From positions 2,232,001 through 2,296,000 of the forward strand of contig NZ_CP042429.1 of assembly GCF_007970465.1 (NCBI RefSeq): a stretch of DNA of 64,000 nucleotides, read 5' to 3'. Shown piece after piece: positions 44,848 through 52,578 of the stretch. The notes under the pieces were generated by a model that saw nothing but the letters and a program-made list of their open reading frames with translations, did no database searches and had not been told where the DNA came from. Every line of letters starts with the position of its first letter. The stretch's first letter is position 1. The position numbers and the translations under genes are program-made. This DNA is from Corynebacterium nuruki S6-4 (GTDB lineage: Bacteria; Actinomycetota; Actinomycetes; Mycobacteriales; Mycobacteriaceae).

Positions 44848-45471
44848 ATGCCGAACCCACCTGTCACCACCACCAACGTCCCCGGACCAGCAGAAATCGG
44901 CGGGGTGCCGACCGCGCCCCTCGCCGCCACGATCGTCGGCTACTACCTGGCCGCCGATCTCGTGACGGGGCCGTGGAAGCGGCGTGTGGTCCGGGCCCTC
45001 ATCCTCGCCGCCGGGGCCGGTACGGCACTGGGACTGCAGAAGAGGACGGGGCAGACGTCGCAGCAGCAGGCCGCCACCGCGCCGGCGACCCCCGGCTGGC
45101 AGGGCGAGGAGGGGCGGGCCGGTGCGGCGGCCTCCCCCGATCCGGCGTCCGGCCATGTCGCCGGCACCGCCACCGGCCACGGTGAGGTCCACGGCCAGCG
45201 CGGCCAGTTCACCGGACAGAACGCCGGGATGGTGGTCCTCGGGGCGGCCGCCGTCATCGGAGGGACGTGGCTCAACGCCCGCATCGACCGCGCCGCCGCC
45301 GGGTTCATCTCCCGCGTCGGCGGGAAGCTGCCGGTGATCGGCCGGGTACTGCGCCGGTTCCCGAACGCCGCCTGGGGTGCGGCACAGGTCGGTATCGTCG
45401 CCGCCGGTCCGGCGCTGCAGGAACGGATCGAATCCGCCACCGCACCGACCGCCAACCCGCAGTTCCGGTGA
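44848..45471 (+). CDS. Membrane-associated protein of the dprE1-gtrA insert
   Basis: A 207-residue protein with a short hydrophobic segment near residues 25-60 (PLAATIVGYYLAADLVTG, VVRALILAAGAGTALGL) and another near 125-145 (AGMVVLGAAAVIGGTWL). A Gln/Gly/Ala-rich, His-containing linker lies between (SGHVAGTATGHGEVHGQRG). The C-terminal part has RVGGKLPVIGRVLRRFPNAA. No family is recognised. The ATG at 44848 follows GGAAGGTGTGAG. The next gene begins eight bases after the stop, so the two form an operon. Confidence 0.7.
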   Translation: MPNPPVTTTNVPGPAEIGGVPTAPLAATIVGYYLAADLVTGPWKRRVVRALILAAGAGTALGLQKRTGQTSQQQAATAPATPGWQGEEGRAGAAASPDPASGHVAGTATGHGEVHGQRGQFTGQNAGMVVLGAAAVIGGTWLNARIDRAAAGFISRVGGKLPVIGRVLRRFPNAAWGAAQVGIVAAGPALQERIESATAPTANPQFR

Positions 45472-45479
45472 GCGGCGGC

Positions 45480-46139
45480 ATGACGGACACGACTGTGACG
45501 ACAGAGACGACCGACGCGACCGATACTGCCGAGGACGCGACCGTCGCGGACGCCGCCGCCCTCGGCGGCACCCGCCCCCAGGACCCGCCGCTGCTCGTCG
45601 CCGCGACCGTCGGCGGGGTCACCGCCGTCTGGCAGGTCGAAGTGGACGCCCGCGTCCTGCTCGGCGACTTCAGCGGCGCCTGGCTCGTCGACGGCGACGG
45701 CATCCGCGGGTTCGCGGCCGACGCCGACTGGATCCCGCAGCGCGGCGACCGCGACGCGGTCCTGCGCACCCTCCTCGCCCACCCGGTGCTCCTCGCCGAG
45801 GGCGACGACCCGCTGCCCGTCGACGGGGTGGACGTCATCGACCTCGACGCGACCGTGGCGGGCATCCACGACCGGGTCCGGCGCAACCACGACGACTTCG
45901 CCGCCGCCCACCCCGGCAAACGTCAGCCCGCCTGGGGGGCGCCGGACGCCATCGGCTACCGCACCCAGGACGGCCCCGCCCCGCACGGCCTCGACGGGGA
46001 CGCCGCCACCGCCGTCACCCGCTGCCTGGCCGCCGCACGGGGCCTGCGTGCCCTGGTCCGGGACTGGAACCGGGTGGAGAAGCTCCGCGCCCAGCGGCTC
46101 GGCGGGGACCTGCAGGCCCTGCCCGTCGAACTCGTCTGA
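45480..46139 (+). CDS. Hypothetical soluble protein of the dprE1-gtrA insert
   Basis: A 219-residue acidic protein with a Thr/Asp-rich N-terminus (TDTTVTTETTDATDTAEDAT). A compact domain follows with strands (PPLLVAATVGGVTAVWQVEV, RVLLGDFSGAWLVDGDGI), and a C-terminal helical part has RCLAAARGLRALVRDWNRVE. No motif points to an enzyme. The ATG at 45480 lies eight bases after the membrane-protein stop, so translation is probably coupled. A longer frame from 45267 overlaps that gene and is not used. Imperfect 11-bp repeats (GTCAGAGYCC type) follow the stop at 46144-46185. Confidence 0.65.
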   Translation: MTDTTVTTETTDATDTAEDATVADAAALGGTRPQDPPLLVAATVGGVTAVWQVEVDARVLLGDFSGAWLVDGDGIRGFAADADWIPQRGDRDAVLRTLLAHPVLLAEGDDPLPVDGVDVIDLDATVAGIHDRVRRNHDDFAAAHPGKRQPAWGAPDAIGYRTQDGPAPHGLDGDAATAVTRCLAAARGLRALVRDWNRVEKLRAQRLGGDLQALPVELV

Positions 46140-46256
46140 GCCTCGTCAGAGTCCCGTCTGAGTTCCGTCAGAGCCCGGTCAGACCACTGCCGGGCCCCGG
46201 CGGGTGCACCCGCAGACCGACGGCACGCCTCCGGAACCGGCGCTACGCTGGGCGGT

Positions 46257-47501
46257 ATGAGCGCACAGCAACTTCCGCGCGCGTCCCGGACGCGACCGCG
46301 GACCACGACCGGGGCCCGGGCACACCACGCCGGGTCGGGTCTGGCGGATGTGCTGAACCTCGCCGACCTGCCCGGCTTCGACCCGGAACTCGGTGATGTC
46401 CTCGACACGGCGCTGACCTCCGGTCCCGTCGACATCACGGCGTCTGCACCGTCTGCGTCGTCGGTGACATCGCCGGCGTCTGCGGCCTCTGCGGCCGCGA
46501 CAACCGCACCGGTGGACACCACCCTCCTCGTCCTCGCCGAACACCACGTCGACGGCATCGGCTGGTTCACCCGCACCCTGGGCCTCAACGGGGCCCTCTC
46601 CGTCGCGGAGACGGTGCGGGCGGTCCTCATCGCCTTCAGCTGGCCCGGGGCGTCCGGCATGCTCGACGGCGGCCGCGACCGCACGGACGTGGTGGGCGGT
46701 TGGTCACTGCAGGCCCGCCGCGATGACCGGCTCCGCGTCTACAGCCCCACCGCCGGGCCGGTCGGGACCCGCCTCGACGAAGCCCTCGGCCGGGACGGCA
46801 CCGGCACCATCGTCGCCGACGGCTACCCGATCAGCGTCACCACCGCGGGCACGATGCCGCGCGACGGCCACACACCGGACGCCGTCTGCCTCGCCGGCAG
46901 TTTCGCCCCCGACCCCGGAGCGGCGGCCGACCACCCCGCCGGGGTGCCGGGCGATGTCGACCTCGCGGCGGTGAACGTCGCCCTGGCCGGGGAAGAGACC
47001 GTCGACGAGGTTCTCGCCGAACTCGACCCCGAACTCGCCGACCTGATCCGCGCCGGGGCACTCTACGAGTTCATCCCGCTGCTGCAGGCGCTCGACCTGG
47101 AGCGTCCGGCACAGGTCCCGGACCGGACCCGGGCGGTTCTCGCCGGCCTGCCCGCCGAGACCACCGCCGCCGGCCGGGCCGCCGCCTGGGCACGCATCAT
47201 CGCCCTGTCCACCCTGTCCACCCTGTCCGAGCGGGGTGCCGTCGACGCGATCGCCGCGACCCTGCTCGGCTCGCTCGGCATCACCGCACCCGACGGCGCC
47301 CCGCTCGACGAAGCGCAGGCCAGAGCGCTGTGCCGGGAGTCCGCGCACCGGCTCGCGACCTGCGGGGCGGACGCCTGGAGCAGTCTGCCGGGGGAGACGG
47401 TCGCCACGCCGCTCGTGCCGCGCTGCAGCCTGCTGGACCGGCTCGAAATGTACCGTTTTCTGCTGCAGCGCCGGGAGGTGGCGTCCGGCGGAGGGGCCTG
47501 A
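46257..47501 (+). CDS. Hypothetical protein of the dprE1-gtrA insert, last gene
   Basis: A 414-residue protein without recognised domain. A basic N-terminus (PRASRTRPRTTTGARAHH) is followed by a Ser/Ala linker of micro-repeats (SAPSASSVTSPASAASAA, ~residues 62-80). A central region has HHVDGIGWFTRTLGLNGALS, and Trp-rich strands follow (WSLQARRDDRLRVYSPTAG). The C-terminal half is helical, with ELADLIRAGALYEFIPLLQA, a STLSTLSE repeat and CSLLDRLEMYRFLLQRREVA. A -10-like TACGCT (46244-46249) lies seven bases before the ATG with no ribosome-binding site, so it is probably leaderless, as for paralogues A and B. This may mean the block is controlled together. Confidence 0.68.
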   Translation: MSAQQLPRASRTRPRTTTGARAHHAGSGLADVLNLADLPGFDPELGDVLDTALTSGPVDITASAPSASSVTSPASAASAAATTAPVDTTLLVLAEHHVDGIGWFTRTLGLNGALSVAETVRAVLIAFSWPGASGMLDGGRDRTDVVGGWSLQARRDDRLRVYSPTAGPVGTRLDEALGRDGTGTIVADGYPISVTTAGTMPRDGHTPDAVCLAGSFAPDPGAAADHPAGVPGDVDLAAVNVALAGEETVDEVLAELDPELADLIRAGALYEFIPLLQALDLERPAQVPDRTRAVLAGLPAETTAAGRAAAWARIIALSTLSTLSERGAVDAIAATLLGSLGITAPDGAPLDEAQARALCRESAHRLATCGADAWSSLPGETVATPLVPRCSLLDRLEMYRFLLQRREVASGGGA

Positions 47502-47609
47502 CATGCGGCCCGACACGCCGGAGCAGGTTTCACCGATCGGGGTCTGACTGGGTAGCGTGGCAGTGTTCACCGCTGTATCCGCCGCCGCCGAGAGAAAAGG
47601 ACCCGTGTC

Positions 47610-48278
47610 GTGACAGACGCCGTCGCAGAACGTGGCGGGGACAGTGCCGCCGGAGACGGCGACGCCGTCCCCGACGCGGCCACCCTCGCCCGACAGCGTC
47701 GCGACGCGGCGAAGGCGCGCAGCATGCGCATCCTCCGCCAGTTCATCAAGTTCGGCATGGTCGGCGCCTCCGGGTTCGTCGTCAACCAGGCCGTGATGGT
47801 GCTGGCGAACAAGCTCACCCAGTGGCTGTGGGGCTTCGACCAGTACTCGCCGTTCGTCAACCTCTTCGGGTCGGCGTTCCACGTGCGCTGGTACCACGTG
47901 TTCAGCATCCTGGCGTTCATCGTCGCCAACATCTGGAACTTCTTCCTCAACCGGCGCTACACGTTCCGCATGAAGCACGGCACCCCGTGGTTCCGGCCGA
48001 TGCTGAGCTTCATGCTCGTCGGGGCTTTCGGCCTGCTCATCACCCTGCTGGTCTCCACCGCACTGGTCAACGACGATTCGCCGATCGCCCTGTCGCACAG
48101 CATCTGGGACGATTCGACGGGCCTGCGGACGCGCGCCTACTGGGGCAACTTCATCGGCGTGATCGTCGCCATCCCCGCGAACTTCCTGTTCAACAAGCTG
48201 TGGACGTTCCGGTCGCACGGCCACGGCGGGCATGGCGGGCACGGTAAGGGCGAGGTGCGGGTGACGCATGTCGGCTGA
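47610..48278 (+). CDS. GtrA-family membrane protein 1
   Basis: A 222-residue protein with four membrane helices of the GtrA family, after an acidic, cytosolic N-terminal extension of ~40 residues. Typical features are IKFGMVGASGFVVNQAVMVL in helix 1, NIWNFFLNRRYTFR, and NFLFNKLWTFR at the end. GtrA proteins are thought to flip or position polyprenyl-phosphate sugars; the mycobacterial homologue Rv3789, beside dprE1, has been linked to arabinose-lipid metabolism. The C-terminus has a His/Gly micro-repeat (SHGHGGHGGHGKGE) that could bind metal. It starts with GTG at 47610 after AGAAAAGGA. The next gtrA-like gene overlaps its 3' end by 11 bases. Confidence 0.9.
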   Translation: MTDAVAERGGDSAAGDGDAVPDAATLARQRRDAAKARSMRILRQFIKFGMVGASGFVVNQAVMVLANKLTQWLWGFDQYSPFVNLFGSAFHVRWYHVFSILAFIVANIWNFFLNRRYTFRMKHGTPWFRPMLSFMLVGAFGLLITLLVSTALVNDDSPIALSHSIWDDSTGLRTRAYWGNFIGVIVAIPANFLFNKLWTFRSHGHGGHGGHGKGEVRVTHVG

Positions 48279-48690
48279 GGGCGTCATCGTGCGGGTGCCG
48301 TTGGCGACCCAGCTGTTCCGGTTCATCTGCACCGGTGTGGTGGGGGCCGTCGTCGACTTCGGGTCGACCTACCTGCTGTCGCTGGCGGGCCTGTCACACG
48401 GCGGATCGAAGACCGTCGGCTTCGTCCTGGGGACGCTGACCGCCTACCTCATCAACCGGCGGTGGACCTTCCAGGCCGCGCCGTCGACGAAGCGTTTCCT
48501 CGTCACCATGTGCTCCTACCTGCTGACATACCTGGTGCAGGTCAGCCTGTTCCTGGTGTGCATCCCGTGGCTGGAGGACCACGACTTCTCCGACTTCTGG
48601 ACGCAGGCGATCAGTTTCGTCATCGCGCAGGGGACGGCGACGGTGCTGAACTTCGCCATCCAGCGGTGGGTCATCTTCCGGGTGCTGTAG
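48268..48690 (+). CDS. GtrA-family membrane protein 2
   Basis: A 140-residue GtrA-family protein with four helices: LFRFICTGVVGAVVDFGSTY, TVGFVLGTLTAYLINRRWTF, FLVTMCSYLLTYLVQVSLFL and AISFVIAQGTATVLNFAIQR ending WVIFRVL. The N/R-W-TF motifs mark the family. It overlaps the previous gtrA-like gene by 11 bases, so translation is coupled and the two may form a heteromer. Together with GlfT1 and the ABC exporter downstream they point to lipid-linked sugar handling in arabinogalactan synthesis. The dispersed repeat copy B begins 65 bases after the stop. Confidence 0.9.
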   Translation: MSAEGVIVRVPLATQLFRFICTGVVGAVVDFGSTYLLSLAGLSHGGSKTVGFVLGTLTAYLINRRWTFQAAPSTKRFLVTMCSYLLTYLVQVSLFLVCIPWLEDHDFSDFWTQAISFVIAQGTATVLNFAIQRWVIFRVL

Positions 48691-48754
48691 GGGAACTCCG
48701 CCTTCCGGAGTGGGGATCTACGGAGTACCACCCGGGGCACAACCCGGGACCACC

Positions 48755-48841
48755 GGAAAGTATTACCAGTTCAGACCGGTAGAAAATTTTGCGACCTGGG
48801 GAAACGCCGGATCCGGGGTCCCGTAGCTGGTAACACTTTCC
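48755..48841. repeat. Dispersed palindromic repeat, copy B
   Basis: An 87-bp element starts GGAAAGTATTACCAG and ends CTGGTAACACTTTCC, so its ends are inverted repeats with one mismatch. It is in the opposite orientation to copy A at 31692-31777. Like copy A it lies between convergent genes, here gtrA 2 and glfT1. Confidence 0.65.
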
Positions 48842-48907
48842 GGGTCCGGCGGGTCCGGCGGGGACAGCTCCGGGAACGGTCCAGGGAAGGACGCCGGGGG
48901 CCGGAAC

Positions 48908-49852
48908 CTACGGCCGGTAGAACTTCTCCTGCTGCCCCTGCCGCAGCAGCCGCAGCCACTCCAGGAACCCCTTCGGGTCCTTCTGCTGCACCAGGAAGTA
49001 CCAGCCGAAGCGGGCGTACTCCTGGGGCAGCAGCCGCCGCATCCCCGGCTGGTTCATGAGGAACCCCCGGTTGCGGTAGGTGAAGTAGCGCTTGAACGCG
49101 CTGTCGGGGTACTGGGTGTGCATCTTCCCGCCGAGGATCGGCCGGAACTCGTCGGAGCCGTCCGGGTGCAGGTAGGCGGTCGTCAGGCAGGTGCCGAACG
49201 GCAGGCCGGACCGCACCAGGCGACGGTGGTACTCCACCTCGTCGCCACGGATGAACAGCCGGTAGTCCGGCACACCGATGACCTCCATCGCCGCCGCGCT
49301 GATCAGCGCCCCGTTGAACAGGCTGGCGATGCCGGGCAGGAAGTCACCCTCCAGTTCCGACAGGTAGCGGTGCCACACCACACCCTGACGCAGCGGGAAG
49401 GCCAGCCGGCCGGGTTCGTCGATGTTGCAGACGACCGGGGAGACCTCGGCGAGCCCGTTCGCCTCAGCCACCCGGTACAGCGTCTCCAGCACCTGCTCAT
49501 CGGCGGGGCGGCCGTCGTCGTCGGCGCACCACACGGCGTCCATCCCCAGGGACAGGGCGGTGAGGAAACCGAGGGCGAAGCCGCCCGCGCCACCGAGGTT
49601 GGTCTTCGACGGGACGTAGACGGCCCGGTCGCCGGCGGTCTGCTCGACGAGCTCGCGCACCGCGTCATCGGCACCGTTGTCGACCACGATCACCTTGTCC
49701 ACCGGGTGGGTCTGGGAACAGACCACGCCGAGGGAGCCCTGCAGCAGCTCGACCCGGTTGTGGGTGACGATGACCGCGGCGGTGGTGCCGGTGCGGTCGA
49801 GGAGGGCGGTGCTGACTGGGCTGGCTGGGCTGGCGTCTGACATGGAACTCAT
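48908..49852 (-). CDS. glfT1: Galactofuranosyltransferase GlfT1
   Basis: A 314-residue GT-A fold family 2 glycosyltransferase. The start VIVTHNRVELLQGSLGVV and VIVVDNGADDAVRELV are the nucleotide-sugar site, and the acidic metal motif is VWCADDDGRPADEQVLE. IRGDEVEYHRRLVRSGLPFG is typical of galactofuranosyl transferases, and GKMHTQYPDSAFKRYFTYRN also fits. By synteny with Rv3782 it adds the first galactofuranose units to the decaprenyl-diphospho-GlcNAc-rhamnose carrier. Starts at 49852 and 49843 are both possible; neither has a clear ribosome-binding site. The Pro/Ala/Ser-rich N-terminus (SDASPASPVST) has a micro-repeat. The gene is divergent from the methyltransferase. Confidence 0.9.
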   Translation of the reverse strand: MSSMSDASPASPVSTALLDRTGTTAAVIVTHNRVELLQGSLGVVCSQTHPVDKVIVVDNGADDAVRELVEQTAGDRAVYVPSKTNLGGAGGFALGFLTALSLGMDAVWCADDDGRPADEQVLETLYRVAEANGLAEVSPVVCNIDEPGRLAFPLRQGVVWHRYLSELEGDFLPGIASLFNGALISAAAMEVIGVPDYRLFIRGDEVEYHRRLVRSGLPFGTCLTTAYLHPDGSDEFRPILGGKMHTQYPDSAFKRYFTYRNRGFLMNQPGMRRLLPQEYARFGWYFLVQQKDPKGFLEWLRLLRQGQQEKFYRP

Positions 49853-49995
49853 TGTGCCACGGGCCCGGTCCGGCCCCGTCCGGCGCTGTCCCGGTGTGGG
49901 TCGGCGGCGGCGTCCGGCGGCAACGCCTATGCTCGGGTGGGAGACGGGACACACTCGACGCGCCACGCACGCCGACATCACACGGAGGAGAGCGA

Positions 49996-51225
49996 ATGAC
50001 CCAGAAGACCGCTGAACAGCAGGTTCTCTACCCAGCGGTGCCGACCGGGAGGTATGCGCGGGTGGCGGCCCGGGTCGCGGAGGGGATCGTCCGGCGGGCG
50101 GCACGGCTCACCGGGATCACGGTGGGGACCGCGGCGGACCGGCCGGACGCCGATCTCGTCCTCATCCGGCCACGGGACTTCTACACCCGGCTGGGCGTCG
50201 GCGGGCTCACCGGTTTCGGCGAATCCTATGTCGCCGGCGACTGGGAGTCCGCCGACCTCGCCGGCACGCTGACCGCCCTGTGCCGGAAGATGGCGTCGCT
50301 GGTCCCGGGATGGATGCAGACCTTCCGCGGGTTCTATAACGCGCGGCGTCCCGCATCACAGAAGAACACCGTCAGCGGGGCGAAGCGCAACATCAGCGCC
50401 CACTACGACCTGTCCAACGACTTCTTCGCGACGTTCCTCGACCCCGGGCTGAGCTACTCCTCGGCCCTGTTCGGCGGGCATCCGGAGCGCACCCTCGCCG
50501 AGGCGCAGGACGCCAAGGTCGAGCGCGCCCTCGACCGGGCGGGCGTGGGGGAGGGCAGCCGGGTCCTCGAGATCGGTACCGGCTGGGGCGAGCTCGCGCT
50601 GCACGCCGCCCGCCGGGGTGCGCAGGTCCGGTCGGTGACGTTGTCGACCGAGCAGGCGGACCTCGCCCGGCGGCGCATCGCCGACGAGGGGTTCTCCGAC
50701 CTGGTCGACGTCGACCTCTGCGACTACCGGGAGACCACCGGGACCTATGACGCGGTGGTCTCCATCGAGATGATCGAGGCCGTCGGCGCGGAGTACTGGG
50801 ACAGCTACATGCAGGTCGTGCACGACCGGCTGGCACCGGGCGGGCGGGCGGTGATCCAGGCGATCACCATGGACCACCAGCGCATGCTCGCCACTTCGGA
50901 CGCCGCCACGTGGATCACCACCTATGTCTTCCCCGGCGGGGTGATCCCCTCGGTGACGGCGTTGAATGAGGCGGCGCAGCGGGCGGGGCTGCACCTGGGC
51001 ATGCGGTTCAGCTTCGGGGAGGATTACGCGGAGACGCTGCGGCGCTGGGATGTCGCTTTCCGGGACGCCGCGGCGTCCGGTGCGGTGGAGGAGCTGCACG
51101 ACGGGGCGACCGGGGCGGTGTTCGACCCGGCGTTCCAGCGGCTGTGGCACTTCTACCTGTGCTACTGCGAGGCCGGCTTCGCTGCGCACTACATCGACGT
51201 GGGGCAGCTGGAGTACGTGCGGTAG
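49996..51225 (+). CDS. Cyclopropane-fatty-acid/mycolic-acid-synthase-type methyltransferase
   Basis: A 409-residue SAM-dependent methyltransferase of the CFA synthase family. It has an N-terminal region (~1-115) absent from short mycolic acid synthases but present in full CFA synthases and UfaA-type proteins. Motif marks are NISAHYDLSNDFFATFLDPG, YSSALF, the SAM loop VLEIGTGWGELALHAARRG, VSIEMIEAVGAEYW, and the late YLCYCEAGFAAHYIDVGQLE with its conserved cysteine. It modifies unsaturated acyl chains of phospholipids (cyclopropane or methyl branches, such as tuberculostearic-type). CGGAGGAGAGCG precedes the ATG at 49996. The gene interrupts the otherwise mycobacterial-like order between glfT1 and the galactan exporter. 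Confidence 0.9.
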   Translation: MTQKTAEQQVLYPAVPTGRYARVAARVAEGIVRRAARLTGITVGTAADRPDADLVLIRPRDFYTRLGVGGLTGFGESYVAGDWESADLAGTLTALCRKMASLVPGWMQTFRGFYNARRPASQKNTVSGAKRNISAHYDLSNDFFATFLDPGLSYSSALFGGHPERTLAEAQDAKVERALDRAGVGEGSRVLEIGTGWGELALHAARRGAQVRSVTLSTEQADLARRRIADEGFSDLVDVDLCDYRETTGTYDAVVSIEMIEAVGAEYWDSYMQVVHDRLAPGGRAVIQAITMDHQRMLATSDAATWITTYVFPGGVIPSVTALNEAAQRAGLHLGMRFSFGEDYAETLRRWDVAFRDAAASGAVEELHDGATGAVFDPAFQRLWHFYLCYCEAGFAAHYIDVGQLEYVR

Positions 51226-51256
51226 CGCGGCGGGGGAGTGGTGCTGCCCGGGGTGG

Positions 51257-51766
51257 TCAGACTGTCCGCCGCATCGCGACCCGCGGGGCGACGTCCAGCC
51301 CCGCCGCGCGCTCGGCATCCCGGATCCGGCGCAGGTCGGGGCCCAGCTCGTCGTCGGTCAGCTCGGAGAACCCGAGCCGCCGGTACAGCGGCGCATTCCA
51401 CGGCACGGTACGGAACGTCGTGAGACCCACGCCAGGGCGTCCTGCGGCACGGGCGAGGTCCACGGCGTGTCCGATGAGGCCGGTGCCGAGGCGCCTGCCG
51501 CGGCAGGACGGGTCCACCGAGACCTGTTCGATGAGGAGGTCACCGTCGGCCTCCGACAGCCACAGCCAGGCGACCAGGTCGGGCTCTCCGGCGCCGGTGC
51601 CGTCGATGACGGTGATGCGGCCCCGGTCGACCGCCGCGACGAGATCGGCGACGGCGGGCGGTTCGTCGTCGGCGATGGTGGGCAGCCCGATCGCCCGGAA
51701 CGGTTCACCGGCCCGGCGTTCCAGGTCGCGGACGGCCGGGATGTCGGCCGCGGTGGCGGTGCGCAC
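51257..51766 (-). CDS. GNAT-family N-acetyltransferase
   Basis: A 169-residue GCN5-related acetyltransferase. The acetyl-CoA motif is seen in IEQVSVDPSCRGRRLGTGLI (R/Q-x-x-G-x-G/A-like as CRGRRLGTG), followed by HAVDLARAAGRPGVGLTTFR and the C-terminal RRLGFSELTDDELGPDL. It transfers an acetyl group from acetyl-CoA to an amine; the substrate is unknown. The start is the GTG at 51766, only 12 bases after the ATPase stop, so it is the last gene of the wzm-wzt operon. A role in wall-sugar modification is conceivable but not shown. Confidence 0.88.
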   Translation of the reverse strand: MRTATAADIPAVRDLERRAGEPFRAIGLPTIADDEPPAVADLVAAVDRGRITVIDGTGAGEPDLVAWLWLSEADGDLLIEQVSVDPSCRGRRLGTGLIGHAVDLARAAGRPGVGLTTFRTVPWNAPLYRRLGFSELTDDELGPDLRRIRDAERAAGLDVAPRVAMRRTV

Positions 51767-51778
51767 CTGTGGGAACCC

Positions 51779-52567
51779 CTACAGCCGCCCCAGGTCGCGC
51801 AGCACGTGCCGCACGTGCTCCTTGGCGTCCGGGCCCTCGTAGTCGCCGACGATCTCGTCGACGGGGCCGCAGGACTTGATCTCGCCGTGGTTCACCCAGA
51901 TCGCCGAGTCGCACAGCTGCGCCAGGAACTCGTTGGAGTGCGAGGCGAACACGAGGATGCCGGACTTGGCCACCAGGGCGGAGAGCCGCTCGCGGGCCTT
52001 CGCCATGAATGCGGCGTCCACCGCGCCGATCCCCTCGTCGAGCAGCAGGATCTCCGGCTCGATGGAGGTCACCACACCGAGGGCGAGGCGCACGCGCATA
52101 CCGGAGGAGTAGGTGCGCAGCGGCATGGCGAGGTAGTCGCCGAGCTCACTGAACTCGGCGATGTCGTCCATCTTCTTCTGCATGGAGCGCTTGGACTCGC
52201 CGAGGAACAGGCCGCGGATGATGATGTTCTCGTAGCCGGAGATCTCCGGGTCCATGCCCACACCCAGGTCGAACACGGGGGCGACGCGGCCCTTGACCAC
52301 GGCGGAACCGCGGGTCGGCTCGTAGATGCCGGAGAGCAGCCGCAGCAGGGTGGACTTGCCGGCGCCGTTGTGGCCGACCAGTCCGATGCGGTCGCCCTCC
52401 TCGAGGTGGATGTTGACGTCGCGGAGGGCCTCGACGACGACGGTGTTGTCCTCGTTGCGACCGATGGCGCCGCCGGCGGCGCCGAGGAAGGCCTTCTTCA
52501 GGGAGCGGGACTTCGCGTCGAAGATGGGGAAGTCCACGCAGGCGTTGTAGGTGTCGATCGAAACCAA
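51779..52567 (-). CDS. wzt: Galactan ABC exporter, ATP-binding subunit
   Basis: A 262-residue ABC ATPase of the Wzt/RfbE type, corresponding to Rv3781. Walker A is GHNGAGKSTLLRLL, the signature is TYSSGMRVRLALG, Walker B is ILLLDEGIGAVD, and the switch histidine is in FASHSNEF. There is no C-terminal carbohydrate-binding domain, as in the mycobacterial protein. With Wzm it exports the lipid-linked galactan across the membrane. The start is a TTG at 52567 with a very strong ribosome-binding site (AAGGAGAG, about five bases away). A longer upstream frame overlaps wzm and is an artefact. Confidence 0.92.
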   Translation of the reverse strand: MVSIDTYNACVDFPIFDAKSRSLKKAFLGAAGGAIGRNEDNTVVVEALRDVNIHLEEGDRIGLVGHNGAGKSTLLRLLSGIYEPTRGSAVVKGRVAPVFDLGVGMDPEISGYENIIIRGLFLGESKRSMQKKMDDIAEFSELGDYLAMPLRTYSSGMRVRLALGVVTSIEPEILLLDEGIGAVDAAFMAKARERLSALVAKSGILVFASHSNEFLAQLCDSAIWVNHGEIKSCGPVDEIVGDYEGPDAKEHVRHVLRDLGRL

Positions 52568-52578
52568 GGGGACTCTCC

